From: Cymodocea nodosa
Lineage: Eukaryota > Streptophyta > Magnoliopsida > Alismatales > Cymodoceaceae
Length of the DNA stretch: 64,000 nt
NCBI GenBank assembly: GCA_036874045.1
Contig: CM072341.1
Coordinates: 16,318,501 to 16,382,500 of the forward strand
Reading direction: 5' to 3'
Positions 46,373 to 58,951 of this stretch are shown here, piece by piece. Position 1 is the first letter of the stretch. Every line of letters begins with the position of its first letter. Below the pieces are notes generated by a model that saw only the letters and a list, made by a program, of their open reading frames with translations, ran no database searches and was not told where the DNA came from. Position numbers and translations under genes: made by a program.

Positions 46373-49300
46373 TCAGAAATCTGCGTCGATTGTAAAGACA
46401 AAATTGGTGTTTTCTCTGGATTGTAGACTCGACATAACCGACGCCTTCTGGTAATCTCCAACCCGTTTCTCGAAGAAATTTGCTTTACCCCTGGGCGTCA
46501 AAGGACAGGCATTAAGCATCTAATAGGTAAACTATTGTTAGAAGGACATGAGGATGAAATGAGAAAGGCATTTTGTAGCAGCAATGCTTAACTGCAAGGA
46601 TATGAATTCCATCCACTCAAATGGGTTGTCGACATTGTATTTCCTTGGACATCCAAGTGAAACCTGCGAAGATCAATCACCCACGTTAGGGAAGTCCCAT
46701 AGTCCCATGACAGCAAGTCACAACGTTCAAAACCTCCAAAGTAATTATTATGCGTAACAATAGATCACCAGTAGACGATCTGCAACGAACTGAATGTATT
46801 GGCTCATTAGAGCTGCGTTCATGCCGATCAGCGCACATGGAAGTGCTTCACACACAAATTCAGTCTCTATCGCCACTGCATCATGCACTATCTGGTGCAC
46901 CTTTTGCCAGTTCAAAGGCTTGCGTAACAGGCTTCAAGAAAATTCATGAGCGCACGGTTCATACAAGTACTCATGGAAATCTATAAAAGTACGAGGGAAA
47001 GGGGGGAAATGGGTACTTATTTCTTATCCACTGAAAATAAGTAGATGCACCCAAGAAAACTCATCGTTACAAATAATGTGTTGAAATGTAGAGATCGAAT
47101 TCAAAATTTATTGACTATGAAGAAAGAAATCTACACCCTCTATATATATGTGTATATATCCATATATAACTTGAATCCTCACTTTTTCCAATGTAGGGAA
47201 ATTCCAATATTCTATTTCACTTGTGAGTTTCTTTAGATTCTACAAGCGTCTTTGCTTTTGAAATAGGTAGATGTGTGAAGATCTGGATCCAATAATTTTT
47301 TTTTAGTTATGATACCAAATTGAAATGTAGGTATTTAACTCAAAACTAATTTGCTTTTGGTAAAGAGTTCTATCTGAAAGTACAATACATTTTCCAAACA
47401 GAACAATGTAATGTACCGTTCATTCTTCATCCTCGGTTAATTATAACTATTCAGAAAACTTGTGAATCTATCTATGCGGTCAAGGTTTTCACTCAATTCT
47501 GATCAACATCCCAAATTTTGCGAAAAATTACCTGTACAGTAGACATGCAAAATCACAGTGGAGGCCCTCATCCCTTGAAATAAGCTCATTTGAGAACGTC
47601 AACCCTGGCATGAGATTCCGCTTTTTTAGCCAAAAAATGGCACAAAAACTGCAACGAACATGGAAAACAAGCAAATTTTAAAATAAATGAAAAAATGGCA
47701 TAATCTTGCAATGCATTACATAAAAAGAGAAAACACCAAGATGCATATGACAGAACCTTCCAGAGAAGAAAATGCCTTCAACACATGAGAAGGCAACGAG
47801 TCTTTCTGCAAATGAGTCAGAGCTGCATACAGGAAGCAGGAAAAGAAGAAGTACATTAATAAAAAGAAAACTTGTTGTACCATCTGGCGCAAACAAGCAA
47901 TTGATTTGCAGATTGTAAAAATCATTTCTAACATTACCTCTGTATCCAATCAAGTGCCCATTTTGCTTTCCTAGCAACACAGGGAATATTTCCAATGGCA
48001 CTGAATAGCCTGTTCTTCTCTGTTGCATCCTTGATGTATGTTTCCAAAAGCAAACTATACATCTCTGAAATCACAGAAAAAGTTCAAAATTTCATAACCT
48101 GGAACATTTTCAGGCCCATCCAAACATAACTTAACACTTACAGAACTCTACCCGAGTGAATATTCTCCATTGCAATTTGGAAGCCATAGAAAGCACGAAC
48201 CTGCAAAGTACAGATTTAGTTTATTTTCTAGCAGATGATGATTTGCAATGAAGAAAAATAAGAGTTTTATGATGCACAAAACTAAACAAAAATAAAATAA
48301 AATAACTTGGCACGTATTATCTAATGAAAGACTTGATTTTCATGTATGGAAACTCGTGAGTGCATGCTCCTTTAACTTTTTGATCCTGGTTCTGACAATA
48401 CAACTGAGAATGTTCATGAACAAAATACATAAACAAAGAAGAGACCAAGGGTCCAGAATTACCTCAGGAACTTGAACATCCTTTAAGAATCTTGCAGCTA
48501 AATTTTCCAATACAATGCCATCTGATGCAGCAAAAAATGCTAATACATGGCTTATGAAGTGCTTTTCAGAAGAAGAAAGATTCTCCCAATGCCGCACATC
48601 TTTTGAAAGGTCAACTTCCTCAGCTGAAGGGCAAATTATTCTTACAAAAACTTAAAATGAAAAAAATCGAGTAATCTAAAATTAGATGTCTAATCTCACA
48701 GCTAGGAGACCTGCTGTGATGTTATTAAAGACAAAGAAGACTACAGAATAGCATCAGTAAAACCTATGAGTCCCAATTAAATGAAAAGCGTTTACCAGTT
48801 CATGGAAATTATGGTGTGCACTTGCACAATTCAAATGCTATACGAAAATAAATAATTAAGCAAATACACAGAACAAACTAATAAAACACATATAAAAACA
48901 AGGCAAAATATATCGTAGTGCTGTCAGTCCAATTAAATTTCAGATCTAAGAGAAAGGAATTCCCCAGAAGGTGATACTCAAAATGTCCACAAAATTTTCT
49001 GAAAAAATTTAGAAAATTTATAGCGGTCTGCAAAACAAGAAGAACTCAAACAGAAGTGATAAATACTGGATCTTTTGTTAATGAAAACAAAAAAAAATAT
49101 CCTGAACACGGATCGTCAGGAATGCATGCAGCTCGACGATAGAACAGAGATGATGGAGCCCATTTTAAACAGAAGTAGATGATGGGAAAAAGAGAACCAA
49201 CTGAAAATAGAAACGACAGAGATGGAAGAGGGACCAGTCCAGAAGGAGGCCACTGCTTTCTTGTACATCTCCCAGAGTGGCTTGTACTTCACAGGGAACA

Positions 49301-49391
49301 TGCAAAATCGCTGGTTGTTCTCTACCAAAATCGGCTCCTCGTCCTCCACTTCCCCACCACCCTCCCATTCTTGCTTCTCGCAAGAACCCAT
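46373..49391 (-). CDS. RNR2: Ribonucleoside-diphosphate reductase small subunit (R2)
   Basis: Nine exons in transcription order: 49391-49235, 48623-48463, 48200-48152, 48064-47938, 47822-47757, 47648-47532, 46931-46769, 46663-46593, 46490-46373, giving 342 aa. R2 houses the di-iron centre and tyrosyl radical for making deoxyribonucleotides. Metal ligands are all present: Asp in [13 protein letters not shown], Glu and His in AMENIHSEMY, Glu in CVEGIFFSG, Glu and His in [10 protein letters not shown], plus one more Glu in the [11 protein letters not shown] helix. The radical tyrosine is the Y of HSEMYSLL. The C-terminus FTIDADF is the heptapeptide that docks on the R1 subunit. The N-terminus has [19 protein letters not shown], typical of R2. 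No damage seen. Upstream E2F-type sites agree with S-phase expression. Confidence 0.95.
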
Positions 49392-49474
49392 CGGTCCGAT
49401 CGGTGGCCGTAGACAGTATAAAGCGAGAATAACCCGGAGGAACTTCCCCTCACACGACACCAAAATCCTAGGAA

Positions 49475-49482
49475 AAACCCTA
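49475..49482 (+). promoter_or_regulatory. Telo-box in the RNR2 leader/promoter
   Basis: AAACCCTA lies 84-91 bp upstream of the RNR2 ATG. Telo-boxes are common near the start sites of plant genes active in cycling cells. Confidence 0.45.
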
Positions 49483-49604
49483 GAATCGAAGTTCCGCTGT
49501 CGTCCTTGTCTCCTTGTCGTCCTCTGTTTTGGGGTGTATTCGCTGGCGACGTGTCCTTCGGGTTTCCATTGACGTACCAACAGTAACGCCACGTTAAACC
49601 AACG

Positions 49605-49612
49605 GCGCCAAA
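49605..49612 (+). promoter_or_regulatory. E2F-type site upstream of RNR2
   Basis: GCGCCAAA is the reverse complement of TTTGGCGC and fits TTTSSCGC. It lies 214-221 bp upstream of the ATG. Plant RNR2 promoters are known E2F targets. Confidence 0.6.
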
Positions 49613-49629
49613 ATAACCGACGACCGTTT

Positions 49630-49637
49630 TTTCCCGC
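49630..49637 (+). promoter_or_regulatory. Second E2F-type site upstream of RNR2
   Basis: TTTCCCGC fits the consensus TTTSSCGC exactly and lies about 25 bp from the first site. Confidence 0.6.
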
Positions 49638-49659
49638 ATGAGCTATGTAACATTAGTAA

Positions 49660-52501
49660 AAGTCCTCAACTACAAATAAACTCAGAAATGCCCAAATTTA
49701 TAAGGTGAAGTCTAGCAAGAGGCCCATGTCACTTTACAGAAAATAAAGTTAAAAAGAGGCAACAGATGGAGTGAGGCAATCAATTTCTTCTCCTTACCTT
49801 GGCAGTCCATCTTTTAGTTGTGAAAATGCGAGCTAACCAGACAATGGTTCCGGTAGATTTCATACTTTCTAATCTTAATTTTCCATATACTGAGTAAGAC
49901 ATGACGTTGATTTCCACTACTAGGTCCACTGGTTCCCTGTAACATAAGAGATTAATGCGACACTTAGATCCTCACATTTTTGAAGTATATGAATGGAGAA
50001 GAGGGAGCTAACTCTATGTTTTCTACAGAACCTTCCTCGTTCTTTTCCCAGTGCAAAGTTCCTTTAAACAGTTAGCATAAAAGAGGATCTGGTGGATGAC
50101 TTTTAGCAAAGGTAGGTTAATTTTAACTTCACTGAAAATTTCTTTAATTTTCTCTGACTATGGGTCGTCCTCCTTGCCAAGTGGTTCTTTTTGCTCTTCC
50201 TCCTTAGGAGACCAAGATAGGTAGGAGGAGGTTCATCCACCTTGGATTCTAATCATTTTTCCACTTGTGCGTCTACCTTTTTCTTCTCCAGGAATGGAAA
50301 CTTGGGGTTCTACCATACAAGGACTAAGAGCTTTTCCTGAGTGTAACATGAGCCTCTGCTTCTTCCTAGCCATTTTCTACCCAAAAAGGATCTACCATAT
50401 GCTCACTCTTTTGCTTTCTTGATTTTTTCATAACATTAGTTAACTCATCCAAAGCAGGCATAAGGTCAACAGCAAGCCTAGACTCAACTACTGGATGAGG
50501 CATACTACTCATCATAATAATACGATGGATAATTTTTTGAATTTACTCTGTCTTTTTCAGTTTTCTACATGACTTCATTTAAAGACTTTCTATATGTTAA
50601 TAGGAGAACTAGAATAACAAGGTGTGTCAACTACAGGGTTCATACCATGAGCTTGAGTATAATATGCTTGTTGTTGATAGTTTTCAGAAACATAATGCTG
50701 TAGTCTGTATGGATTGTAATTGTCATTCTACCTGGACTGATAGGAAGACATAATTGAGTTGATTTGGGCAGACCCTCCCAAATCTTCCTTAAGCATATAA
50801 AATGGATAGTCTTTCCTGAGATAACCCTTCTAAGTTGCATCTGCTACATCTAGGGGAACACGAAAAATTCCCACCATACCTAGAAAAAAACCATATGGGT
50901 CAGTCTTGCCCTTGTGTTAAGTTTTTGAATTTTCTTTTTTTAGGTTGGTATACCAAAATTATTTCAATAAAAGAGAGAAACAAAACTAGACAAAAAAATT
51001 AGAATCTAAACCTACCTAAAGACACTAATGTGACTTTACTGATTCTTTAACAATGATGCTAAAAACTTGTAATTGAAATTGAAATCCTAAATTGTAAGTG
51101 TATAATTGCATTGTAGCTTCTCATAAATATAGATCATATTATCAAGGAATTGAATATCACAAAAGACTTGTTAAAAATTAACTACAAATTAGGCAAAAAT
51201 GTGAAAGTAGAAGCAAAATTACTCTATAGGTTAGGGCATCTAATATAGAATATTGCATAAATTAAGCTTTAGATTTTCATAAATGTAATATGTTGACCTA
51301 ATTCTTATATGATTAATTATTTAATATATCATTAAGTATTAATTAAATTTTAAAATTATACACTTTTTTATTCTAAACAATGAACATCCACGAGGTGCCA
51401 AGGAAGTCAACCTTGAAGCACATCCTATGCTAACTTCATCAGAAGAGTGCAACCACCAAGTTGTACCTTCTTGAAAATTCATCATAAATCATATTTTATT
51501 ATATTTTATTTTAAAAATCATATTTTACCATCATAAATCATTATTTTATCATCATAAATCCTAAAAATCATATTTTATTGTAAAAATTATATTTTGTCTA
51601 TAAACTTGTTACGAGCGTTGAATAATTGTATTTTATTAAATTTATATTTTATTACTTTCGTTACTTTCTATTATATATAAATACTTAAGCTTTTATTAAC
51701 TTTTTTGTAACCTTTTTTTTCTTTACTTTTAAAATTTTTTAATTACTTATTAAATACAAAAACGAACTTATAATGACAATTACAGTCTTTCATGATAAGC
51801 CCATGGTCTTACGGTAGAAGGTTTGACGGTGTACCCTCCCTTGTTCCATCAATACGTCCATTATCCATCTCACCGGACGATGACGTGCCCCTGACATCCT
51901 TGCGATAATCGAGGTCTCGCCACCTAAGGAGCAGTATATCATCTTGCCGTAGGCTTCAATTGGTAGTCTCTGCGTTGTTGTATTACAATGCTCATCTATG
52001 TTAAAATTTATTTATATTAGTTCATCCTTAATAATCCAACACTTTTACATAAATTATAGTTTAAAGGAAAAAATGCCACAGTTGACATCCTCAGTAAATT
52101 TGGTTGTAGACATCAATCTTATGGTGTAAGATATATGATTTAATAATATTAGACTATTACAATCCTAAAACCTTAATAACACGAAGGATTATAAGTCGAT
52201 GAGCTTTAAATAAGTATCATCTGTTTAATTCTAATATTATTGAGTCATATGTTCTATGTTATAAGATGAACATTATTGTACCTATAATTTCCATTATTTG
52301 CAGAGAGAATAACTTGAATTTTACCTTCGATTTTGAAGGTCTCATTCGTCACATCACACTTTCGCATTTTTCAACTTCATCCACTTCTTTCAATTATATA
52401 AATAACATCTTTGTATAATTTCTCTACATTTAATTATCGATCATAGATAGATCATAAACATGTCTTTTGACCATCTAATCTTACGCTTTCCTCATTGTTT
52501 G
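49660..52501. other. Intergenic region between RNR2 and the 52.5-kb Copia element
   Basis: Bases about 50000-50880 contain a decayed coding-looking stretch on the minus strand (separate entry). The rest is very AT-rich, with a GC-richer island near 51780-51960 that codes for nothing I recognise. Confidence 0.5.
50020..50880 (-). pseudogene. Unidentified decayed protein-coding relic
   Basis: Read on the minus strand the DNA gives stretches that look like real protein: GMVGIFRVPLDVADAT, KGYLRKDYPFYMLKEDLGGS, then NDNYNPYRLQHYVSENYQQQ and AYYTQAHGMNPVVDTPCYSS, and later MPHPVVESRLAVDLMPALDE with LTNVMKKSRKQKSEHMVDPF. Frames are broken by stops and shifts. I do not recognise the family. It could be a gag region of a retroelement, a gene fragment carried by a transposon, or a dead host gene. 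Confidence 0.4.
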
Positions 52502-52732
52502 TATCAAAGTGCGAATTGAAGATATGACGAAGAAGGAAAATTGCACGAACGAAGAGGGAACCGAGGGGATGAAAGTGTGCCCTAGGTGAAAACGGAAAGG
52601 AAATGTTTTCATTCCACTCAAAAGGCATCAACCGTATTACACAACAAGAGAATATATATAGGTTCGAACAAAAAATGCCTGTTGATAGCTACATTCGGAG
52701 CTCCAACACGATGCGGGCATCCAGATTCAAGA
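52502..52732 (-). repeat. Left LTR (3' LTR in element orientation) of the Copia element
   Basis: About 231 bp that match 57370-57621, ending ...ATTCAAGA just before the polypurine tract. The ends are not the usual TG/CA. Confidence 0.8.
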
Positions 52733-55700
52733 CTCCCCCTCAAGTTGGAGTCTCGTAAATGTTATCGAGACCCAACTTGTTGGTAAGAAAGTTAAACCTA
52801 TTGTGGTACAGAGATTTAGTGAAAATATCAGCAACTTGTTTTCCTAAGTACACATACTCGACTTCAACTATCATCTTTTGGATGCTTTCCCTGACAAAAT
52901 AGTAGTCTATATTAAAATGTTTGCTTCTTTCATGAAACATAGGATTTTCAGTAATGTGTTTGGCTGCTTTATTATCTCCATACAAGCTTGTTGGTACCTA
53001 CAAAACATCACCAATATCATTTAAGATATTCCTCAACCAAATCACTTCACTAGTACAGTCTAACATGGCCCTAAACTTAGATTTAGTAGAGGATCTAGAA
53101 ACTATCCCTTATTTTTTTGCTTTCCAGGAAATGGGTGACTTGCCAAGGAACACTACATAGCTATGATAGATTTAGTAGTAAACAAACAATTACCGAAATC
53201 AGCATCATAAAAGGCTTTAAGGTCAAAATTTGCATTCTAATAATATGTCAAACCTTTCCTGAGAGGATTTTTCAAGTATTTTACAATTTGGATAGTTGCA
53301 TCATAGTTCTGCTGGTAGGGTTTAGACATAAAGTAGATAAGGTGGTTCATGGCATATGCTATGTCAGGCCTAGTGATAGTAATATAATTTAATTTACCTA
53401 CAAGACGTTGGTATCTAGTAAAGTTAGATAAAAGAAATTCAGGTTCATACTCAAGTTTTAAAGAGCTATCAATAGGAATAGGGGCAGGTTTACTACCCAG
53501 CAAACTTGTTTCTTCAAGCAAATCCATGATGTATTTTCATTGAGATATATTGATACCTGTCTTTGAAGTGGCTACCTCAAGTCCTAGGAAGTATCTCATT
53601 TTTCCAAGGTCATTAATAGCAAACTTGTTACTCAGACAAAGCTTAAATTCTTGTATTTGTTCTAAGTTGTTACCAACAATAAGAATATCATCAACATAAA
53701 TAAGGATAATAATGTGAGTTTTTTTCCTTTTTTAGAGTAAATAAAGAGTAGTCAAACTTACTTTGTTCAAAACTTGCATCAATGATAACTTTGGATAGGG
53801 TGTTATACTAATTCCTCCCTGCCTATTTCTTTAGCCTACATACCTTACCTTTGATATTTGGTGTCTCCTCCTAAACTATCATCCTTAGTGTCACATGCAT
53901 GCACAGTTCTTCATTTAGATCCCCATGTAAGTATGTGTCGATGATATCTAATTGATGTATATGCCACCCATATCTGGCTGCGACTGCAAATGACGTTCTT
54001 AGAGTGGATATTTTTGCAATAGGAGCAAAGGTCTAGTCATAATCAATATCTCCCTTTTAAGTGAAACATTGAGCAACCAACCTAATCCTATACCTTTCAA
54101 TATCTCCATTTTCTTTCCTTTTGATTCTATAAATCCACTTACAGCCAATGAGTTTTCTCCCTTTTGGGAGATCAACATACTCCCAAGTATCAAGTCTATT
54201 TAAATTTGTGAATTCTTCTTGCATGACCTTTTCTAGTTAGGATCTTCTATTTCTTTTGACATAGATTTAGGTTCCTGAATATCATCAAGAAGTTTGATAG
54301 AGTTAGCAAAAGAGTTAGAAAGTCTATTATATGAAATGCCAATGGGATATTCTATGTTGTCTCTGGTGGTCCCTTGGTTGCAAATATATTCATTGTAATA
54401 CCTTGGTGTTCTTCTTATCCTAGTGGATCTTCTAGGAGGTCTATTATCTCCAGTATCATTTTGGGTAGAAGACTCCTCTTGAAGAATCTCCTCAGTGTTG
54501 TTTGGTTCATCATGATCTTTAGGGATTTCAATCTCGTTAGTCGAGGGAATGTTGCCAACTCCTTAGGGATAGTCATCAAGGTCATCTATCTGACACTATG
54601 ACATATCATCTGGAATGGTAGTAACACTTTGTATGGGTTCAAGCCAAGTTTGTTTCTTATTTTTATTAAGGTTAAGAAGAGGAAATATGTTTTCTTCAAA
54701 AGTGGCATCCCTACTAACTAAGAATTTTTTAGTTTGATGTCATACAGAAGATATCCCTATTGGCCTAAAGGGTATCTTAGAAAAATGCACTTACTAACCC
54801 TTTCATCAAATTTCTTTTTGTGTCTTAAATTTGTAGCATAGGCTAAACATCGAAAGGATCTTAATTGGTTATAGTCAAAGGGTTTCCCATACAAAGTGTT
54901 GTAGGGGACTTGATTTTAGAGGGGTCTACTAGGCATGTAGTTTTTAAAAAAAATTGCTACCCTAATACACTACTCCCAATATTTCAAGGAGACCGTAGAT
55001 CTAAATTTTAAAGCTCTAGCAGTGTTAAGGATGTGCCTATGTTTTCTCTCTACCATGATATTTTGTTGTAGTGTATAAGGACAGGTATGTAGGTGAACAA
55101 TACCAAGATTCCTAAGTAATTCTTTTACCTCAAGGTTAATAAATTTGGTACCATTATCTATTTTGATCTTTTTAACTTTAGTTCCAAATTGATTTTCAAC
55201 ATAAGTAAAAAAATGCTTAAGATGATTGGAAACTTCAATTTTTCTTTTCATAAAGAAAAGCCAAGTAAATCTATAAAAATTATCAATGATGGTAAGAAAA
55301 TAATGAAAACGTAAAGTAGAAGGTTCATCAAAAAGACCCCAAACATCGATGTGCACTCTTTGAAACTTAAAATCACTCTTGGAGACACTGTGAGGAAAAT
55401 GTTTTTTGCAATGTTTTCCAAGAGTACAAGGTTCACATTGTTCAATAGTGGAAGATAAATTATTGATAAAACTACTTAAAACTTTAGTCTTTCTCTCAAA
55501 AGGGTGTCCTAATCTATGATGCCGGGTGTCTCCTATGGTTTTTAACACATGATTGATGGTGGTATTCAGATGATTCTTTTCTTCTTGCTTGAGGAGATAA
55601 AAGTCTCCATGTCTATCCACTTGCCCAATCACCTTCTGAGTCAAAAGGTATTGTATAAGACATCTTTGTAGATAAAAGGTAACACTACACTTTAGTTCAT

Positions 55701-57369
55701 CTACATTAAATTTTGGGACATATAAAACATCCTTAAATCTCTTTCTCTTTAGTAATAGGTAAACTTTCTATACCTTCAATGGAGAACTTTTGATGATTTG
55801 GCAAGTTAACATTTAATTTCAAAGAGGTTGTAGAGAAATTTTTTAAATCATCATTGTTTTTGGTCATATGGTCAGTAGCTCCACTATCAATAATCTAGGG
55901 GCTTGAAAAAGTAAAATTAGGATTTGAGTTTAGAGATATACCTGCCATGTTGCTAACACTAGTATTAGATCTACCATCATTTTTAAGAAGAGTGATTAGT
56001 TTATTGAACATATCTGGAGTTAGTTGTTGGAGGCTACTTGAGGATTTAGGTTCGTCTTCAGTGTTGCAATGATTTATCCTTTTTTCTTGTTTGTTGAAGC
56101 TCCTCTTGTTATTCTTGTAGCCTAAGGGAAAATCAATCAAGAAATAGCATTTATCTTTAGTGTGCCCATTCTTTTTGCAGTTAGTGCAATAGGGTCTTCC
56201 TTTCTTCTCAAGGTCATAATTTTGCTTTTGTTTCCTAGCATTTAGGGCAATAGAATCACCAACATTTCTCTTATGACAAATCTCTCTTTGCTTTTCTTCT
56301 TCCAAGGCAGTGCTATAAATAAAGTCCATATTTGAAAGGGGTTTAACGCTTAGAATTTGGCTTCTAACAACGTTATAATTCTCATTTAGACCCATAAGAA
56401 AGTCTATGATCTCATTTCTTTTACTCTTTCTTAATGGAATCATAGTAGTTGGGACGTTCATCACCATTGCTACATCTGTTGCAGATGATGTTAGAGTTTA
56501 ATCTATACCAGAGGTAAGATAGTTTCTCAAAATAGGTGGTAACACAATCTTCTCCTTATCTTAAGTTGTAAATTTCCTTCCGAATTTGATACATACCACT
56601 CAGACTTTTCTGTTGGTACCTATTTTTTAAAACCAACCAAATTTATTTGATTGTGCATTTAGTGGTCATGGTTTTGGAAATCTCAAGCTCCTTGGAACTA
56701 TGTAACCAAGACATAACCATATGGCGGCATCTTGTCCATTGTTCGTGTTCAAAAGGACATTTAGTGGGATCAGGCATAACAAGGCTTCCAGCAATGAATC
56801 CAATCTTGTTCTTGGCACTTAGGGCTCTTAGAGTAGTTGAGTTCCAAATATCAAAGTTTTCGATGTTTAAGAGTTTGGAGACTAAGGGCATACTAGGGTT
56901 TTCAGAACTAGAAAAGTAATATGGGTTGGTTTCAAGTTTATTTTTAAGTAAAGCACAGGCATTAGGGACGGTCTCAGTCATAGTGAAGGAAAAAGTCTAC
57001 TGAAAACAACTGCAAAAACATGGTATCAATAATAAAGCCATATTAATGAATAACTGATATGCATTTTGAAGGAACAAGCATAGTGTTCGAAGATCATCTG
57101 AGGAGAATATTTTTAGGGTTTTTCGAGTTGTTACTGACGTACAAATCTGGTCTTGGTTTTAGTTTTTTTGTTTATTTTGCAGGAGCATAATGTAACGACA
57201 TACATTTCTAGGTTTGCTTTTTGTTTTTTTTTTTTTGTGTTTTAAGGGAACGTAACATAGCATTTTCATTAAAGAAGGAAAGGAAGAAAACGCATACAAG
57301 ATGTGTTAAGGGGAAGAGCACGATACAGTGGGGGTGATCGACGACAAGAAACGGTGGAGGTGACAGCGA

Positions 57370-57621
57370 GATGGGGGTGCGAGCTGAAGAAACGATGAAG
57401 AAGGAAAATCACACAAACGAAGAGGGAACCGATGGGATGAAAGTGTACCCTAGAAAAGAAAGGTTTTCATTCATCGAACAAAAAGAGAATATATATATGT
57501 CCGAACAAGAGGCGTCAACCGTACTACAACAAGAGAATATATATATGTCCGAACAAAAAATGCCCGTTGGCAGCTACATTCGAAGTTCTGGAACGATGCG
57601 GGCATCCGGCCGGATTCAAGA
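57370..57621 (-). repeat. Right LTR (5' LTR in element orientation) of the Copia element
   Basis: About 252 bp matching the left LTR. It carries a short internal duplication built on GAGAATATATATATGTCCGA. The inner boundary is approximate. Confidence 0.75.
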
Positions 57622-57626
57622 GTTTG

Positions 57627-58951
57627 CATTGCTAAAACTTAAACTTTATATATTCAACTTTCGAAGCACTTAATTTGAATCTTTACTTTCTAAAGGATTC
57701 AAAATTAATTCTTATATTACTTTTGTCAACTAAAACTATAACAACGATAAATAATAACTTCTTTTTTAACTAAACTTTAAGGGATAGTTGGTGGTTTGTG
57801 GTGAGAGATGACTTTTGTTTATGATCAATGGTCTGGATCAAGTCACGCTGATGATCTCAAGATCAAGGGATCGGATAGATCGCCGTCACCATTATCTGTG
57901 CTTTCGTTTTTACAATACCAAACGTTCGTCTCATCACCCGAGTATCACTGTCAATGCTCAACGCACACCCATATATATATATCATTGTCTGATGTGGCAG
58001 ACTCAATCCATGGGCAACCAATTAAATATTCTTTACGCAAGCCATTCAATCAATCAACTTGCCTTGTACGTACGTGCCTACTTCTTACATTTCATGCGTC
58101 CGCTCCAAACACAAGTTACACAAAACCCCCACACGTCCATTACGTATTATGTTATCATCGACAAAATAATGGGTATGTATAGCCGTGTAATTATCCTAAT
58201 TTCGTGTGAATGGGTTAGTTGCCAAGGTGTAAATTAAGCTTCCCATCTGCTTGCAGGTTGGAACTCCATCATTCAAACGACAACCATTTTAATTTCTTTT
58301 CTTTTTTTTAATACAATCGACGACTTCGACAAATTAATTATTTATCCTTGTTTATAAATGAGATTTCTTTATTTTTCTTTTTTCAATTGGCGTACGTGGC
58401 GGTCTCCCATGCATCACCTTCTTTCGTGCTCCTCCGTATCATCATCTACCAAGGAAGGAAAAAAATTGCAATGGCAACCGCAAAGATGCAGGTCATTGCA
58501 GGTTCCGTGCGGCGCCCGTAGTTCCAAGTACGCCGGACAGGATTATTTTTTTCATAATTTATATATATTTTTAAAAAATTACATATTCACGTCGAAAAAA
58601 ATTATCGATGGACAGAAAAGAATTTGAATACGCAAATTAATTGAGAGGAAAAAAAAAGTAATAAAAAAGAACCTTCACGGACAATCATGCCCGGTCCAAG
58701 CGATCCTTGTATTCTAACGATACCTTCAACGCACGAGGCCGAAGAATCGTGGCCACGAAATTTGACTCCGACGTGATGGAGAAAAGAGTTTGTTTGACTC
58801 CAGCGTCTCCGGCCAGCATACTCTGTTCCAACGCCTCGCTCTCTTCTTCCCAAGGTTGCTTCTATCCACATGGAATGCACAGTCCATGTCTCTCCTCATT
58901 CCCGCATACCATATGTATAGATAGATACATAGATAGGTGAGATACGAAAAG
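57627..58951. other. Intergenic region upstream of the ARM-repeat gene
   Basis: AT-rich DNA holding the presumed promoter of the ARM-repeat gene. Open frames at 57808-58237 overlap each other and match nothing. A TATATATATAT stretch lies near 57971. Confidence 0.55.

Larger units (their letters stand above)
52502..57621 (-). mobile_element. Copia LTR retrotransposon, broken, with GTTTG target duplication
   Basis: The element points left and is flanked by GTTTG at 52497-52501 and 57622-57626. The left LTR (52502-52732) abuts a polypurine tract read on the minus strand (CTCCCCCTCAA at 52733). The right LTR is about 57370-57621. On the minus strand the order is gag (SENPSMPLVSKLLNIENFDI), zinc knuckle (YCTNCKKNGHTKDKCYF), integrase (HHRLGHPF, FLTIIDNFYRFTWLFFMK), reverse transcriptase/tether (LVGKLNYITITRPDIAYAMN) and RNase H (YGDNKAAKHITENPMFHERS, VADIFTKSL), the Copia order. 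It carries many breaks and the LTRs differ clearly, so it is old and not functional. Confidence 0.9.

Noticed and set aside
57808-58237. Two overlapping plus-strand open frames upstream of the ARM-repeat gene
   Set aside because: Both lie in AT-rich flanking DNA and have no family resemblance.
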